Shown: positions 9,801-18,815, counted from the stretch's first letter. The stretch is 64,000 bases of DNA from Peribacillus huizhouensis (GCF_014138605.1 NZ_JACJHX010000007.1:1-64000); one strand, 5' to 3'. Translations and numbers: made by a program. The notes: a model not told the origin generated them from the sequence alone.

Positions 9801-10661
9801 TCAATGACAGAAAATATGTTTGCCGATTTGTTTAATTTGCGGTCTTGTCCAAATCCATTTACTTGTGGCAGTTGCCGGATTAAAGTAATACTCTGCATTT
9901 CCGCTCGGATCCCAGCCATTAATTGCGTCAATAACCGCTTCTTTTGCTCTTTCGTTAGGAGACAGCCAGATTTGACCATCCGCTACAGCCGTAAACGCTC
10001 CAGGTTCAAAGATAACCCCAGAAATCGTATTTGGAAACGAAGGACTATCGATACGATTTAAGATAACCGCAGCAACAGCTACTTGTCCTATATAAGGTTC
10101 ACCTCTTGCTTCGCCATACACTGCATTCGCTAATAATTGAATATCATTCTGAGAATAGCCAGCTGGGAGATTCGATGCAGTATTCGTTTTTTGATTGCCT
10201 TTGGTAGCTTGTTTAGTATTTGTACTAGTTTTCCCTGTAGTTTTCGTATTCTTCTTATTTGTATTCGGTTTTATTTGCTTTGCAATATCTACCCCACCAT
10301 AATACGTAAATTCGTTACCTTTTTGAATTTGTGTATGGACGAATTTCGCATTAAAATTCGATGCATCTGCAAGTTTTTTTTTCGTTGTAAACCCAGCTAA
10401 ACCATCAATAGGTAATCCAAAGCTTTGTTGAAAATTTCGCAAAGCCCAATATGTCCCCCACCCATATACCCCATCGATTTTGCCATGATAATAGCCGATG
10501 TTTTGCAAACGAGCCTGAAGCTCAATGACATCGTCTCCGACCGCACCTTTTTGAATCACTTGACTCGTAAAGGCCGAAGCATGAATATCAGAAAATGCTA
10601 GACAACAAACAGCTAAACCTGTCGCTATTACCCCTTTCCATTTTGACGAAATTCCTTTCAT
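9801..10661 (-). CDS. sleB: Spore cortex-lytic enzyme SleB
   Basis: SleB is a lytic transglycosylase that depolymerises cortex peptidoglycan during germination. The 286-residue protein has a signal peptide (residues 1 to about 30, cleavage near HASAFT), a peptidoglycan-binding domain (GDDVIELQARLQNIGYYHGK to about 95), a Thr/Lys/Asn-rich linker (about 130-165) and a C-terminal hydrolase_2 domain with VYGEARGEP, whose Glu is expected to be catalytic. A TTG directly before the ATG could also serve as start; GAGGGTG lies upstream of both. Confidence 0.95.
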   Translation of the reverse strand: MKGISSKWKGVIATGLAVCCLAFSDIHASAFTSQVIQKGAVGDDVIELQARLQNIGYYHGKIDGVYGWGTYWALRNFQQSFGLPIDGLAGFTTKKKLADASNFNAKFVHTQIQKGNEFTYYGGVDIAKQIKPNTNKKNTKTTGKTSTNTKQATKGNQKTNTASNLPAGYSQNDIQLLANAVYGEARGEPYIGQVAVAAVILNRIDSPSFPNTISGVIFEPGAFTAVADGQIWLSPNERAKEAVIDAINGWDPSGNAEYYFNPATATSKWIWTRPQIKQIGKHIFCH

Positions 10662-10761
10662 CAACTACACACCCTCTTTTTCTTATGATGTAATGTAGTC
10701 CTATTTTCTTCTTAAGGGCCGTTTTTATTCCAAGATAAGTAGAAAAAGCCTTAATAGAAAA

Positions 10762-10792
10762 AAGAGGAAAACCAAATGGTCTCCCTCTTAAC
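10762..10792 (-). terminator. Terminator hairpin upstream of sleB
   Basis: AAGAGGGAGACC and GGTTTTCCTCTT can pair, and TTTTTT follows on the minus strand. It lies between sleB and the family C repeat and could end transcripts from prsW. Confidence 0.55.
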
Positions 10793-10815
10793 TCACATTT
10801 AAATAATTTGAGATA

Positions 10816-11056
10816 TAAAAAAGGCTCTTTTCGTAAAGATTGTTGTTTTTAGCAAAAAAACAATTCGAGCAGATGATTGATTGTAGTGGAAGGTGCGAAA
10901 CTCCTGCGGGAGAAGCGTGTTGAAGAAGACCTCGCAAGTGCAAAGCACTGAGGAGGCTTTTGAAACCGCCCTCGGAAAGCGAGTACCTGCAACGGAAATC
11001 ACCCCCGGTTGTTAGTGTAAATATAATTGAAAAGCAACAAAGTATGCGAAAACAGC
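10816..11056. repeat. Family C repeat, most complete copy (C2)
   Basis: About 240 bp is bounded by imperfect terminal inverted repeats: GGCTCTTTTCGTAAAGATTG at one end and GCTGTTTTCGCATACTTTG at the other. The core is GC-rich and repetitive (CTCGCTTTCC, AGTGCTTTGCACTTGCGAGG, CCCGCAGGAG). Open frames across it are shadows of the repeat. Confidence 0.8.
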
Positions 11057-11101
11057 AAAAAACAATGATTCACTTCGTCTGAAACCGTTGTTTTACATGT
11101 T

Positions 11102-11767
11102 TTAAAAACTTCTTGTTTCATGAAATTCAGATAAAAGTCGTGCAGATTTTACTTTTTTCAATGCTAACCACCAAAGAAAAATCATAAATGGCAAAATTAA
11201 ATAAATCCAAAATCGATCAGTCAAGAGTATGAAATCGTACATACCATGAAGAAACACAGTTACACTAAGGGATAAGAACAAAAATAGTTTTTTATGTGTG
11301 TTTGAGAATTTAGCTTTGCCGAGATAATACCCCATTATTACTCCGAATAATGCATGGCTGGACACAGGGAGTATCGCTCTACCTAATGCATGTTCGACTC
11401 CGTTTGCAATTAAATATAAAATATTTTCCATCGTCGCAAAACCTAATGAAACAGAAACACCATAAACAATCCCGTCGTACGGTTCATCAAATACTGCAAA
11501 CGGATAAATAATATACAAAAGAAAAAACCATTTTATGAATTCCTCCAACAGTGACGCTTTTAGAAATGCTTCGCCAAATTGTGATGTAAAGACATTTTCT
11601 GTTTGCAACACGTATTGAAGAAACATAATCGGTAGCACAAGAGAAACCCCATATAAAAACGTCTTTAACACAGCAGAAACCGGTTCAGAATCATATTGAT
11701 CTTTCAAATAAAAATAACATAGCAATGCCAAACCTGGTGCAATGCCTGCAGTTAAAATGACCAGCAT
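11102..11767 (-). CDS. prsW: Intramembrane protease PrsW
   Basis: PrsW is the site-1 protease that cleaves anti-sigma factor RsiW to release SigW after envelope stress in B. subtilis. The 221-residue multi-pass protein has the family motifs LLEEFIKWF (catalytic Glu pair), PVSSHALFGVIMGYYLGKA and HGMYDF. The start is the ATG of MLVILTAGIAPG, preceded by AAAGGGG at 6 nt; a 13-residue upstream extension lacks a site. Its substrate gene is not in this window. Confidence 0.93.
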   Translation of the reverse strand: MLVILTAGIAPGLALLCYFYLKDQYDSEPVSAVLKTFLYGVSLVLPIMFLQYVLQTENVFTSQFGEAFLKASLLEEFIKWFFLLYIIYPFAVFDEPYDGIVYGVSVSLGFATMENILYLIANGVEHALGRAILPVSSHALFGVIMGYYLGKAKFSNTHKKLFLFLSLSVTVFLHGMYDFILLTDRFWIYLILPFMIFLWWLALKKVKSARLLSEFHETRSF

Positions 11768-11878
11768 GGCTGACCCCTTTTCATATCTTTTATTTAATCG
11801 TATCATGTAATAAGGAAAAAGAAAATGACAGCTTAAATTCTGTTATTGGTTTTAAAAAGAACCCGGAGGTGACGAATT

Positions 11879-12850
11879 GTGAAAAAAAATGTGTTAATCA
11901 TTCATACAGGTGGAACAATTTCTATGATGGAGGATTCGGCCGGCTCCGTAAAATTAGCCGATGAAAATCCAATAAAAAAAACATCTGAAACAATACGCGA
12001 CATGGCAAATTTTATCGTTAAAGAGCCTTTTAATTTGCCTTCGCCACATATCACTGCTATTGAAATGCTTTCGATTAAGAAACTAATTGAAGAATCGATC
12101 CAAAAGCAATCAATCGATGGTGTTGTAATCACTCACGGTACAGACACACTTGAAGAAACAGCTTACTTTCTAGACTTGACGATTCAGACGAATATTCCCA
12201 TTGTTGTCACAGGTGCTATGCGCTCAAGTAATGAAATCGGCTCTGACGGATTATACAATTTTATCTCATCTATTAAAGTCGCAACTTGTGATCAGGCTAT
12301 AGACAAAGGCGTACTCATTGTCTTGAATGATGAAATTCATACAGCCGCCAACGCCACAAAAACGCATACTAGCAATGTGTCCACATTTCAAAGTCCCCAA
12401 TATGGTCCAATTGGAATTGTGACAAAGGGTGCAGTTTTTTTTCATCATCAGCCTATACATCGAGAAAAGTATCAGATGAAAAGCGTTTCAAAACGAGTAA
12501 CTTTGCTTAAAGCACACGCCGGAATGGATTCTGCCTTATTTTATGCATTAAAGGATATAAATATCGATGGATTAGTCATTGAAGCACTTGGCCAAGGTAA
12601 TATGCCTCCTGAGACATTAAAAGGAATCGAGGGACTCTTAGCAGCAAATATTCCTGTTGTGATCGTGTCTCGCTGCTTTAATGGAATCGTACAGGATGTG
12701 TATGGATATAACGGTGGTGGAAAGCATTTGAAAGATATGGGGATTATTTTCTCAAACGGTCTTAACGGTCAGAAAGCACGGATTAAATTATTGATCGCTC
12801 TACATAACACAGAATCTCATATAGAAATTCAGCGAATGTTTTCTCTGTAA
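11879..12850 (+). CDS. ansA: Type I L-asparaginase
   Basis: The enzyme hydrolyses L-asparagine to aspartate and ammonia. The 323-residue protein has the N-terminal HTGGTIS motif with the nucleophilic Thr, and THGTDTLEETA with the second catalytic Thr and Asp near residues 86-91. It starts at GTG with GGAGGTG 7 nt upstream. No signal peptide is visible, so it is probably cytoplasmic. It is divergent from prsW. The exact paralog (AnsA or AnsZ type) cannot be decided here. Confidence 0.9.
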   Translation: MKKNVLIIHTGGTISMMEDSAGSVKLADENPIKKTSETIRDMANFIVKEPFNLPSPHITAIEMLSIKKLIEESIQKQSIDGVVITHGTDTLEETAYFLDLTIQTNIPIVVTGAMRSSNEIGSDGLYNFISSIKVATCDQAIDKGVLIVLNDEIHTAANATKTHTSNVSTFQSPQYGPIGIVTKGAVFFHHQPIHREKYQMKSVSKRVTLLKAHAGMDSALFYALKDINIDGLVIEALGQGNMPPETLKGIEGLLAANIPVVIVSRCFNGIVQDVYGYNGGGKHLKDMGIIFSNGLNGQKARIKLLIALHNTESHIEIQRMFSL

Positions 12851-12890
12851 AGGTCGACAAATACTCGATTCAAAGAAAATTAGCCCTATA

Positions 12891-12983
12891 TTAAAACAAT
12901 AGTTTTGCATTCCAAAGGGATAAAAGCGTAAAAGGAACTTGTAAAATAAAACCTAAACATAGAAACCATATAAATTTTTTCAC
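12891..12983 (-). CDS. Possible truncated membrane peptide (30 aa)
   Basis: From a GTG, 30 residues of strongly hydrophobic sequence (KKFIWFLCLGFILQVPFTLL) end at TAA. GAGAAG lies about 9 nt upstream. It follows the broken HXXEE gene and may be the start of another decayed gene. I do not recognise it. Confidence 0.25.
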   Translation of the reverse strand: MKKFIWFLCLGFILQVPFTLLSLWNAKLLF

Positions 12984-12996
12984 CGTTATTAACTTC

Positions 12997-13409
12997 TCAT
13001 TGAACAAGTATTTGAGCGTTATAATAGAATAAGGATAGATGAACAATCATTGAGGGGAATATGCCTAGAACATAGTCTTTTAATATAATAAATTGAATGA
13101 AATGACTGACAACGTTAGCTAATAATAGACCTGGTACTAAGGATGAAAAGAATGTTAGTGTCTCTATTCCTAAAAACACTCGATCTTTAATGCTATATAG
13201 CTTCCATTGACTGATATAATCTATAAAAGTAAAAAGGCAAACGTAAACTGCTTTGTTGTTAAAGTAAAAGGGATCGTTTCAGAATGATTATAAAGAAAAG
13301 TCTCTACAGTCAAAATTTCTTCCAAATCGTGAATGAAATAAAGGAGCGGAAAAAGCCAAATGAATCGCTTTATTTTTGCGAGGTTAGCTACTTGTGACTT
13401 TATCTGAAT
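12997..13409 (-). pseudogene. Broken HXXEE-domain membrane protein gene
   Basis: One frame encodes IKRFIWLFPLLYFIHDLEEI (the HxxEE signature) and runs to TTKQFTFAFLLL before a stop. A second frame, open immediately before that stop, continues FIDYISQWKLYSIKDRV and then the typical C-terminal membrane part LGIETLTFFSSLVPGLLL to YNAQILVQ. The two halves fit one HXXEE protein interrupted by a frameshift near 13226. No start codon with a ribosome binding site remains, and a family B palindrome lies just upstream at 13477. Function of HXXEE proteins is unknown. Confidence 0.65.
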
Positions 13410-13476
13410 CACCCCTTCAATAATTTTTTCAACTTTTGTAAGAATGTCTTTACAAATGCATCGGAAAACTAAATCG

Positions 13477-13601
13477 AGAGGGCGTCTCATAAGGGTCTGA
13501 CTTCGCATTCTAAATCAGTATGTAGTGTTTCTTATAAGTATCTTAAACTGTATTTAGTTGTTTTTTAGTCTAACCTCTTGCTTTTGGGACACCCGCTCTA
13601 T
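13477..13601. repeat. Family B palindromic element (B1)
   Basis: The ends GAGGGCGTCTCATAAGGGTC and GGGACACCCGCTC are near-complementary. The interior (TTCTAAATCAGTATG, CTTATAAGTATCTTAAACTG) is shared with the copy at 42.3 kb on the opposite strand. It sits between the broken HXXEE gene and ypdA. Confidence 0.7.
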
Positions 13602-13612
13602 TAGTTTGCAAT

Positions 13613-14581
13613 TTAGTAAATTTTAGAAGCAATATCCGTAGCGATCATTCCACCATGAAAACGACCGTTTTCAATAAAGATTTCATTCGCATTATCTCCA
13701 GCAGCGATCACCCCAGCAATGTATATTCCAGTTACATTCGTCTCCATTGTCTCCTCGTTAAATAGTGGTCTGCCACTTTCTTCTTGAATGTGAATGCCCA
13801 TTTTTTTTAAAAAAGAATAATCTGGATGGTACCCTGTCATAGCAAACACATAATCACTTTTAATCGTTTCGGCACGCTCTGCTGTATGGTAGATTACTTG
13901 TTCTTTAGTGATTTCATCAACATGAGCCCCAAATACCATAGTAATTGTCCCATTCCTTACTAGTGATTCAAATTCAGGTAATATCCATGGTTTGATGCTC
14001 TTCGAATACTCCGTGCCACGATAGAGGACAGTAACCCTAGCACCCGCCTTTACGAGTTCCAACGCAGCATCAATACTTGAATTTTTTCCACCAATCACGG
14101 TTACATCTTTATCAAAGAATGGATGACCTTCCTTAAAATAATGCGATACGTGGGGAAGATTTTCACCTGAAATATTTAAATAATTCGGATGATCATAATA
14201 ACCAGTTGCGACTATAACGGCTTTCGCTGAATACGTCGCCTTAGAAGTAGTTACAACAAATGTACCTTTTTCGGCTTTAGCAACATTGGTTACATTTTCA
14301 AATGATGAAATTCGTAATTGTTTTCTCTTTACTACTTCTCGATAATACGCCAGAGCCTGATTTCGGACTGGTTTTCTATTTTCTGTAATAAAAGCAACAT
14401 CGCCAATCTCAAGTTTTTCACTCGTACTAAAAAACGTTTGATGGGTTGGATAGTTATAGATGGAATTCACAATATTACCTTTTTCAATAACGAGCGCCTG
14501 AATTCCTTCATTCCCTAAAGCTATTGCAGCACTAAGCCCACAAGGTCCCCCACCAATTATTATCACTTCTTCATGAATCAT
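13613..14581 (-). CDS. ypdA: Bacillithiol disulfide reductase YpdA
   Basis: YpdA is an FAD- and NADPH-dependent reductase that recycles oxidised bacillithiol in Firmicutes. The 322-residue protein has the FAD-binding motif GGGPCGLSA near residue 9 with the Cys conserved in YpdA, an NADPH-binding motif VIGGKNSS near residue 164, and VATGYYD. The start is the ATG of MIHEEVIIIGG, preceded by AGAGGG. It lies next to gudB as in B. subtilis. Confidence 0.92.
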   Translation of the reverse strand: MIHEEVIIIGGGPCGLSAAIALGNEGIQALVIEKGNIVNSIYNYPTHQTFFSTSEKLEIGDVAFITENRKPVRNQALAYYREVVKRKQLRISSFENVTNVAKAEKGTFVVTTSKATYSAKAVIVATGYYDHPNYLNISGENLPHVSHYFKEGHPFFDKDVTVIGGKNSSIDAALELVKAGARVTVLYRGTEYSKSIKPWILPEFESLVRNGTITMVFGAHVDEITKEQVIYHTAERAETIKSDYVFAMTGYHPDYSFLKKMGIHIQEESGRPLFNEETMETNVTGIYIAGVIAAGDNANEIFIENGRFHGGMIATDIASKIY

Positions 14582-14622
14582 TGTTATACCCTCTTTCTTA
14601 TTATCAAAGCACACGGAATCCT

Positions 14623-14674
14623 TTTATCCCTCATTAACGTGCAGGAAACCCCCACTGTTAAAAGTATCACTTTA
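14623..14674 (-). repeat. Family A mini-element (copy A2)
   Basis: On the minus strand it reads AATAAAGTGATACTTTTAAC, then AGTGGGGGTTTCC, then CGTTAATGAGGGATAAAA. It lies in the ypdA-gudB spacer. Confidence 0.6.
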
Positions 14675-14754
14675 TTGGCTTTTGATCTCAAACCAATCGT
14701 GCATCGTGCCTGTTATTAAATACCATTCCTTATATTTCAAGAATAATTGCAAAA

Positions 14755-14789
14755 AAAATCTCCTTTTCATTTAGAATAGGAGATTTTTT
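14755..14789 (-). terminator. gudB terminator
   Basis: AAATCTCCT pairs with AGGAGATTT and a T-run follows on the minus strand, about 30 nt past the gudB stop. Confidence 0.8.
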
Positions 14790-14818
14790 CATTTTCATCA
14801 ATTAATAAAGCTTAATGC

Positions 14819-16096
14819 TTAAATCCAACCACGGAAACGCGAAGCTTCTGCCATTTTTCTTACGCCTACCATATAGGCAGCCAATCGCATATCAACACGT
14901 CTTGTTTGAGCAGTGTCATAAATATTATTAAACGCTTTTATCAAGATTTTTTCTAGCTTCTCTTCTACTTCTTCTTCGCTCCAGTAATACCCTTGATTAT
15001 TCTGAACCCATTCAAAATAAGAAACAGTCACCCCGCCAGAGGAAGCAAGTACATCTGGTACAAGTAGGATGCCGCGTTCAGTTAAGATTTGTGTAGCTCC
15101 CATTGTTGTCGGACCATTAGCTGCCTCTACAACAATTTTCGCCTTTATATCATGAGCATTATCTTCTGTTATTTGGTTTTCAATAGCTGCTGGCACAAGA
15201 ATATCACATTCAAGCTCTAACAACTCTTTATTTGTAATCGTATTCTTAAATAGCTTAGTAACCGTGCCAAAACTATCACGGCGATCAAGTAAATAGTCAA
15301 TATCCAGTCCATCCGGATCATAAAGGGCTCCATAAGCATCAGAAATCCCCACGACCTTCGCACCTGCGTCATGCATAAATTTCGCAAGATAGCTTCCAGC
15401 GTTACCGAATCCTTGAACAACGACACGCGCACCTTTTACATCGATGCCTCTTTTTTTAGCCGCTTCATGAATAACAATTGTAACCCCTTTTGCTGTAGCT
15501 GAATCACGACCATGTGAACCACCTAAGACTAGCGGTTTACCTGTAATGAAACCAGGGGAGTTGAATTCATCCATTCGACTGTATTCATCCATCATCCAAG
15601 CCATGATTTGAGAGTTGGTAAATACATCAGGTGCAGGAATATCCTTCGTTGGTCCAACGATTTGACTAATCGCCCGCACATAACCGCGGCTCAATCTTTC
15701 TAGCTCACGGAACGACATATTGCGAGGGTCACAAACGATACCGCCTTTTCCGCCTCCATATGGTAAATCAACAATTCCACATTTTAAGCTCATCCAAATA
15801 GATAATGCCTTCACTTCTTTTTCAGTCACATCTGGATGAAAACGGATTCCACCCTTAGTAGGACCTACCGCATCATTATGTTGAGCACGATATCCAGTGA
15901 ATATTTTTACTGAACCATCATCCATTCTTACTGGAATCTTCACTGTTAGCAAACGCAATGGTTCTTTAAGCAGCTCATAAACTTCCTCAGGATAACCAAG
16001 TTTGTCCAATGCTTTATGTATTACAGTCTGAGTAGACTTCAGCACGTCATATTCTTGTTCTTGGTTAGTATGGTCAGTACCTTTCTCGGCTACCAT
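14819..16096 (-). CDS. gudB: NAD-specific glutamate dehydrogenase
   Basis: GudB deaminates glutamate to 2-oxoglutarate and ammonia. The 425-residue protein has the substrate and catalytic region KGGIRFHP and KCGIVDLPYGGGKGG, and the NAD domain motif GFGNAGS. The region EKEVKALSIWMS carries no tandem three-residue duplication of the kind that inactivates gudB in B. subtilis 168, so an active enzyme is expected. Translation starts at ATG after TAGGAGG. It has its own terminator. Confidence 0.95.
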   Translation of the reverse strand: MVAEKGTDHTNQEQEYDVLKSTQTVIHKALDKLGYPEEVYELLKEPLRLLTVKIPVRMDDGSVKIFTGYRAQHNDAVGPTKGGIRFHPDVTEKEVKALSIWMSLKCGIVDLPYGGGKGGIVCDPRNMSFRELERLSRGYVRAISQIVGPTKDIPAPDVFTNSQIMAWMMDEYSRMDEFNSPGFITGKPLVLGGSHGRDSATAKGVTIVIHEAAKKRGIDVKGARVVVQGFGNAGSYLAKFMHDAGAKVVGISDAYGALYDPDGLDIDYLLDRRDSFGTVTKLFKNTITNKELLELECDILVPAAIENQITEDNAHDIKAKIVVEAANGPTTMGATQILTERGILLVPDVLASSGGVTVSYFEWVQNNQGYYWSEEEVEEKLEKILIKAFNNIYDTAQTRRVDMRLAAYMVGVRKMAEASRFRGWI

Positions 16097-16145
16097 CTGT
16101 ATACCTCCTAGAATCTTCAGTAATTACTTTAGGTCATCTTACAAA

Positions 16146-16314
16146 AAAACGCCACCATTTACCATGAAGGATATATCATGAAGTACGCTACACTCGCCAA
16201 ATCAAAGGTGGCGGTAGCGGAGCCGGAATTTTGGGCTTTCTTGATAAATCAGTATACCTGATAAAAAGATCGGCTACCTTAGTAAATCCAATCCCCGTCC
16301 CCATGTCCTTCATA
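16146..16314. repeat. Family D repeat (copy D2)
   Basis: It runs from ACGCCACCATTTACCATGAA to CCCCATGTCCTTCATAC and contains GTACGCTACACTCGCC, AAAGGTGGCGG and GAGCCGG. The CGCCACC and GGTGGCG words form an internal stem. It occupies much of the gudB-mecB spacer; 16315-16452 shows nothing else. Confidence 0.7.
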
Positions 16315-16452
16315 CAAGAGTATACACCTTTGTATCACTTCTGCAAAGCATTATAGTTGGAAAAAGAAGAATAATCACAAATTTATTGAAAGCGATATCA
16401 TTTAACTCATCACTACTTTTGAAGATAACAAGTAGACTTGTGATTTAAAAAG

Positions 16453-16505
16453 CAGGAAAGAGCAATTAAGTCTTGTTTTTGTAGCTATTGCTCTTTACCT
16501 TTTTA
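16453..16505 (-). terminator. mecB terminator
   Basis: AGGTAAAGAGCAAT and ATTGCTCTTTCCT-type arms flank a 20-nt loop, with T residues after the stem on the minus strand, just past the mecB stop. Confidence 0.65.
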
Positions 16506-16514
16506 ATTGCATGT

Positions 16515-17090
16515 TTATTTAGAAAAATATTTCGTAAGTATTAAATGTGCGTTTTCAGGTATAATACAATTTCCATATTCCTTTAATCTGTAAATAGTCA
16601 GTGTAGACACATAGCCATATTCAGCAGCAAGTGAAATGATTGTATCATATGATTCTTTAGATACCTTTTCAATTAAAAAATAATATTGACCTTCAAACTC
16701 ATAAAGGGTGATACAAACATCCATATGTTTGATACAATATGCAAGTTGAATTACTGCTTCAATATCGGCAAACATATATAGAATATATGGATGCTCACCA
16801 ATCCGAACTTCTAAATCCAAGTACTCATCTTCCTCTGTCAAACTGTCTTCCTCGTCTTTTGACACAACAATAATTAACCCTTGTGCCTGTAAGGAAAAAA
16901 TTTCAACCGCAATTGATCCGCTCATTTTAAAATTCATTTCCTCACAAGCTTCTTCCACCATTTCTTGAAAAAGTTTGTGAACCTTTAGAGAATTAGCTTT
17001 AATATCTTCTATGGTTATTCCTCGATCAAACAAGTCATCGAATGTTAAAAATATTTTTATCTTGTTATTCGTCAATCGCTCCAGCTTCAT
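16515..17090 (-). CDS. mecB: MecA-family ClpC adaptor (YpbH/MecB)
   Basis: The 191-residue protein begins MKLERLTNNKIKIFLTFDDL, the N-terminal MecA target-recognition signature, followed by an acidic linker (EEDSLTEEDEYLDLE) and the C-terminal ClpC-binding domain. In B. subtilis the paralog YpbH targets proteins to ClpCP. The start is the ATG with AGGGGGC 7 nt upstream. It is distinguished from MecA by synteny with ypbG and ypbF, so the paralog call is an inference. Confidence 0.85.
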   Translation of the reverse strand: MKLERLTNNKIKIFLTFDDLFDRGITIEDIKANSLKVHKLFQEMVEEACEEMNFKMSGSIAVEIFSLQAQGLIIVVSKDEEDSLTEEDEYLDLEVRIGEHPYILYMFADIEAVIQLAYCIKHMDVCITLYEFEGQYYFLIEKVSKESYDTIISLAAEYGYVSTLTIYRLKEYGNCIIPENAHLILTKYFSK

Positions 17091-17233
17091 AAAAAATGCC
17101 CCCTGAATAACCATTTTCATACATCATATGTAAACGATTATTCACGGTGCATATCCTTTTTCGCTTCTATTTTGATTCCTCAATCTCATACCATTTTGTT
17201 CGTTCACTTTTGAAATCAACTTGATTGTTGTTA

Positions 17234-18034
17234 CTATAGTTCAATGACTTTTGAGTGATCTTCCGAACCGTTTCCATTAAGCGTTAGTAAATGAGTCTCT
17301 GGTTTTGCTCCTAAACGTAAAGGTAACGTGCTTGTTCCATATCCATTACTCGTTAAAAAAAGCGATTTTCCAGCTTTAGATAACCCTCCGAGCTCATATG
17401 GACCAATGCCAAAAAATCTAATTTGTCCTCCATGAGTATGGCCTGATAAAACAAGCTGAATATTATGCTCACTTTTAACCTCTTTAGCAATTAGTGGGTT
17501 GTGGCTGATTAATATTCTGAAATCATGCTCATCAGCATCTCTAAGAGCCAAATCATATCGCGCTTTTTTTTCACCGATATCTTCTATACCAAGCAGTGTG
17601 ATTTTTTGATTTTCAGACACGTTAATTCTCATTGATTTATTGTTAAGGATTATCACATTTTGTTCCTCAAGCTTATTTAATAATTCTTGCTCATTTTGTT
17701 CATAATCATTATTTCCCCAAACGAAATAGACAGGCCCAATTTCTTTTAATTTTTCAATATTCGCAGCCACTCGTTCTATCGGAACGCCACCTTCTCTTAA
17801 ATCACCACCAATGATGACAAAGTCCGCTTTATTACGGACAAAGTCAATTAGTTTAGGAGAAATCTTCCTTCTATGAATATCAGATATAAAAAATAAAGAT
17901 ATAGGATCAGACGACTCAAAAGCTTCAAAGTTCAATGTTTGTACTAAAATTCTATTTAAAAATGCCATTCGCCACATATACAAGACAAGGACTACAATTA
18001 TGGCAATCCCTAAAATTACTCCGTTTAATATCAT
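17234..18034 (-). CDS. ypbG: Metallophosphoesterase YpbG
   Basis: The 266-residue protein has one N-terminal membrane helix (GVILGIAIIVVLVLYMW) and a calcineurin-like phosphoesterase domain with the metal motifs SDIHRRK, GGDLREG, GNND, SHNP and SGHTHGGQIR. The substrate is unknown. It is anchored with the domain probably outside or facing the cytosol near the membrane; orientation cannot be told. The ATG has GGAAGG upstream. Neighbours match B. subtilis ypbG. Confidence 0.88.
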   Translation of the reverse strand: MILNGVILGIAIIVVLVLYMWRMAFLNRILVQTLNFEAFESSDPISLFFISDIHRRKISPKLIDFVRNKADFVIIGGDLREGGVPIERVAANIEKLKEIGPVYFVWGNNDYEQNEQELLNKLEEQNVIILNNKSMRINVSENQKITLLGIEDIGEKKARYDLALRDADEHDFRILISHNPLIAKEVKSEHNIQLVLSGHTHGGQIRFFGIGPYELGGLSKAGKSLFLTSNGYGTSTLPLRLGAKPETHLLTLNGNGSEDHSKVIEL

Positions 18035-18090
18035 CTATTGTCTGCCTTCCTTCTAATCACTTACCATTTGATTAACAAAGTTGTATGGGG

Positions 18091-18266
18091 TAAAACTCAA
18101 CCATTTTCCATGAAGGATCAATCATGTAACAAGTTGCACTCACCTAATCACAATGGTGGCGGTGCGCAGCCGGTATTCGGAATGTTTCTCAATATAAATT
18201 AGTTTACCTGCTAAGAAGATTTGTTGTATTGTTAAGTCGCGAAGACCCGTCCCCGTGTCCTTCATA
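18091..18266. repeat. Family D repeat (copy D3)
   Basis: It runs from AAAACTCAACCATTTTCCAT to CCGTCCCCGTGTCCTTCATA, with AATGGTGGCGGTGCGCAGCC internally. It has the same orientation as D2. A short inverted repeat (TGACTC/GAGTCA) follows at about 18280. Confidence 0.7.
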
Positions 18267-18356
18267 AAAAAAATAGGCTGACTCAAAGTCAAAGAGTCAT
18301 GCCCCCCTAATTAAACAATTTACATATCATGCAGAAACAGCATGTATATGTTGTCT

Positions 18357-18815
18357 TTATTTACTTTCATGATACAGATTTATATCATAATTTTTCTTCA
18401 TCATTTCGAACACCTTATGGCGATTTTTCCATTTCAGTTCAGCCTTCCATAGCTCTTTGCTTTTATGAATGATTTCTTTTCGCATCGTATGATATTCAAG
18501 TTCTGCTTTATCAACCTTTTTCTTCATGATACCCATATAGCCGTACAATCCCGCTGTTATTAATAAAAATAACATATGTGCAAACTGATCAACGAACACA
18601 GAAAACATTGTGAAAAATGAATAAGAATAAGGAATAATTATAGCAATATATAGGTAGGCAAACAATGATCCTGCGGAAATAATGGTTGCCCATATTGTTC
18701 TAAGATGTTTTTTTTTCAATGCCTCATATTTTCTTTTTCTTTCTACTACATGTTGCAGCATTTGTTTCGTCGCCTGATCAGTATTATCGTCTAATAATAG
18801 GATGGCTGACTCCAT
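18357..18815 (-). CDS. ypbF: YpbF-type membrane protein (DUF2663)
   Basis: The 152-residue protein has a charged N-terminal helix (VVERKRKYEALKKKHLRT), two membrane segments (about residues 45-65 and 78-98) and a long basic C-terminal helix. It matches YpbF by position and architecture; the function is unknown. The start is the ATG of MESAILLLDD, preceded by GGAGGGG. Confidence 0.8.
   Translation of the reverse strand: MESAILLLDDNTDQATKQMLQHVVERKRKYEALKKKHLRTIWATIISAGSLFAYLYIAIIIPYSYSFFTMFSVFVDQFAHMLFLLITAGLYGYMGIMKKKVDKAELEYHTMRKEIIHKSKELWKAELKWKNRHKVFEMMKKNYDINLYHESK

Noticed and set aside
10799..11002. Minus-strand reading frame in the sleB-prsW spacer
   Set aside because: It is a translation of the family C repeat; similar frames appear in other copies in different phases.
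14819..16096. Inactivating tandem duplication in gudB as known in B. subtilis 168
   Set aside because: The region reads EKEVKALSIWMS without repetition, so the gene appears active.
18270..18300. TGACTC/GAGTCA inverted repeat as terminator of ypbF
   Set aside because: It has only a 6-bp stem and no T-run after it; it is more likely a remnant of a family B arm.
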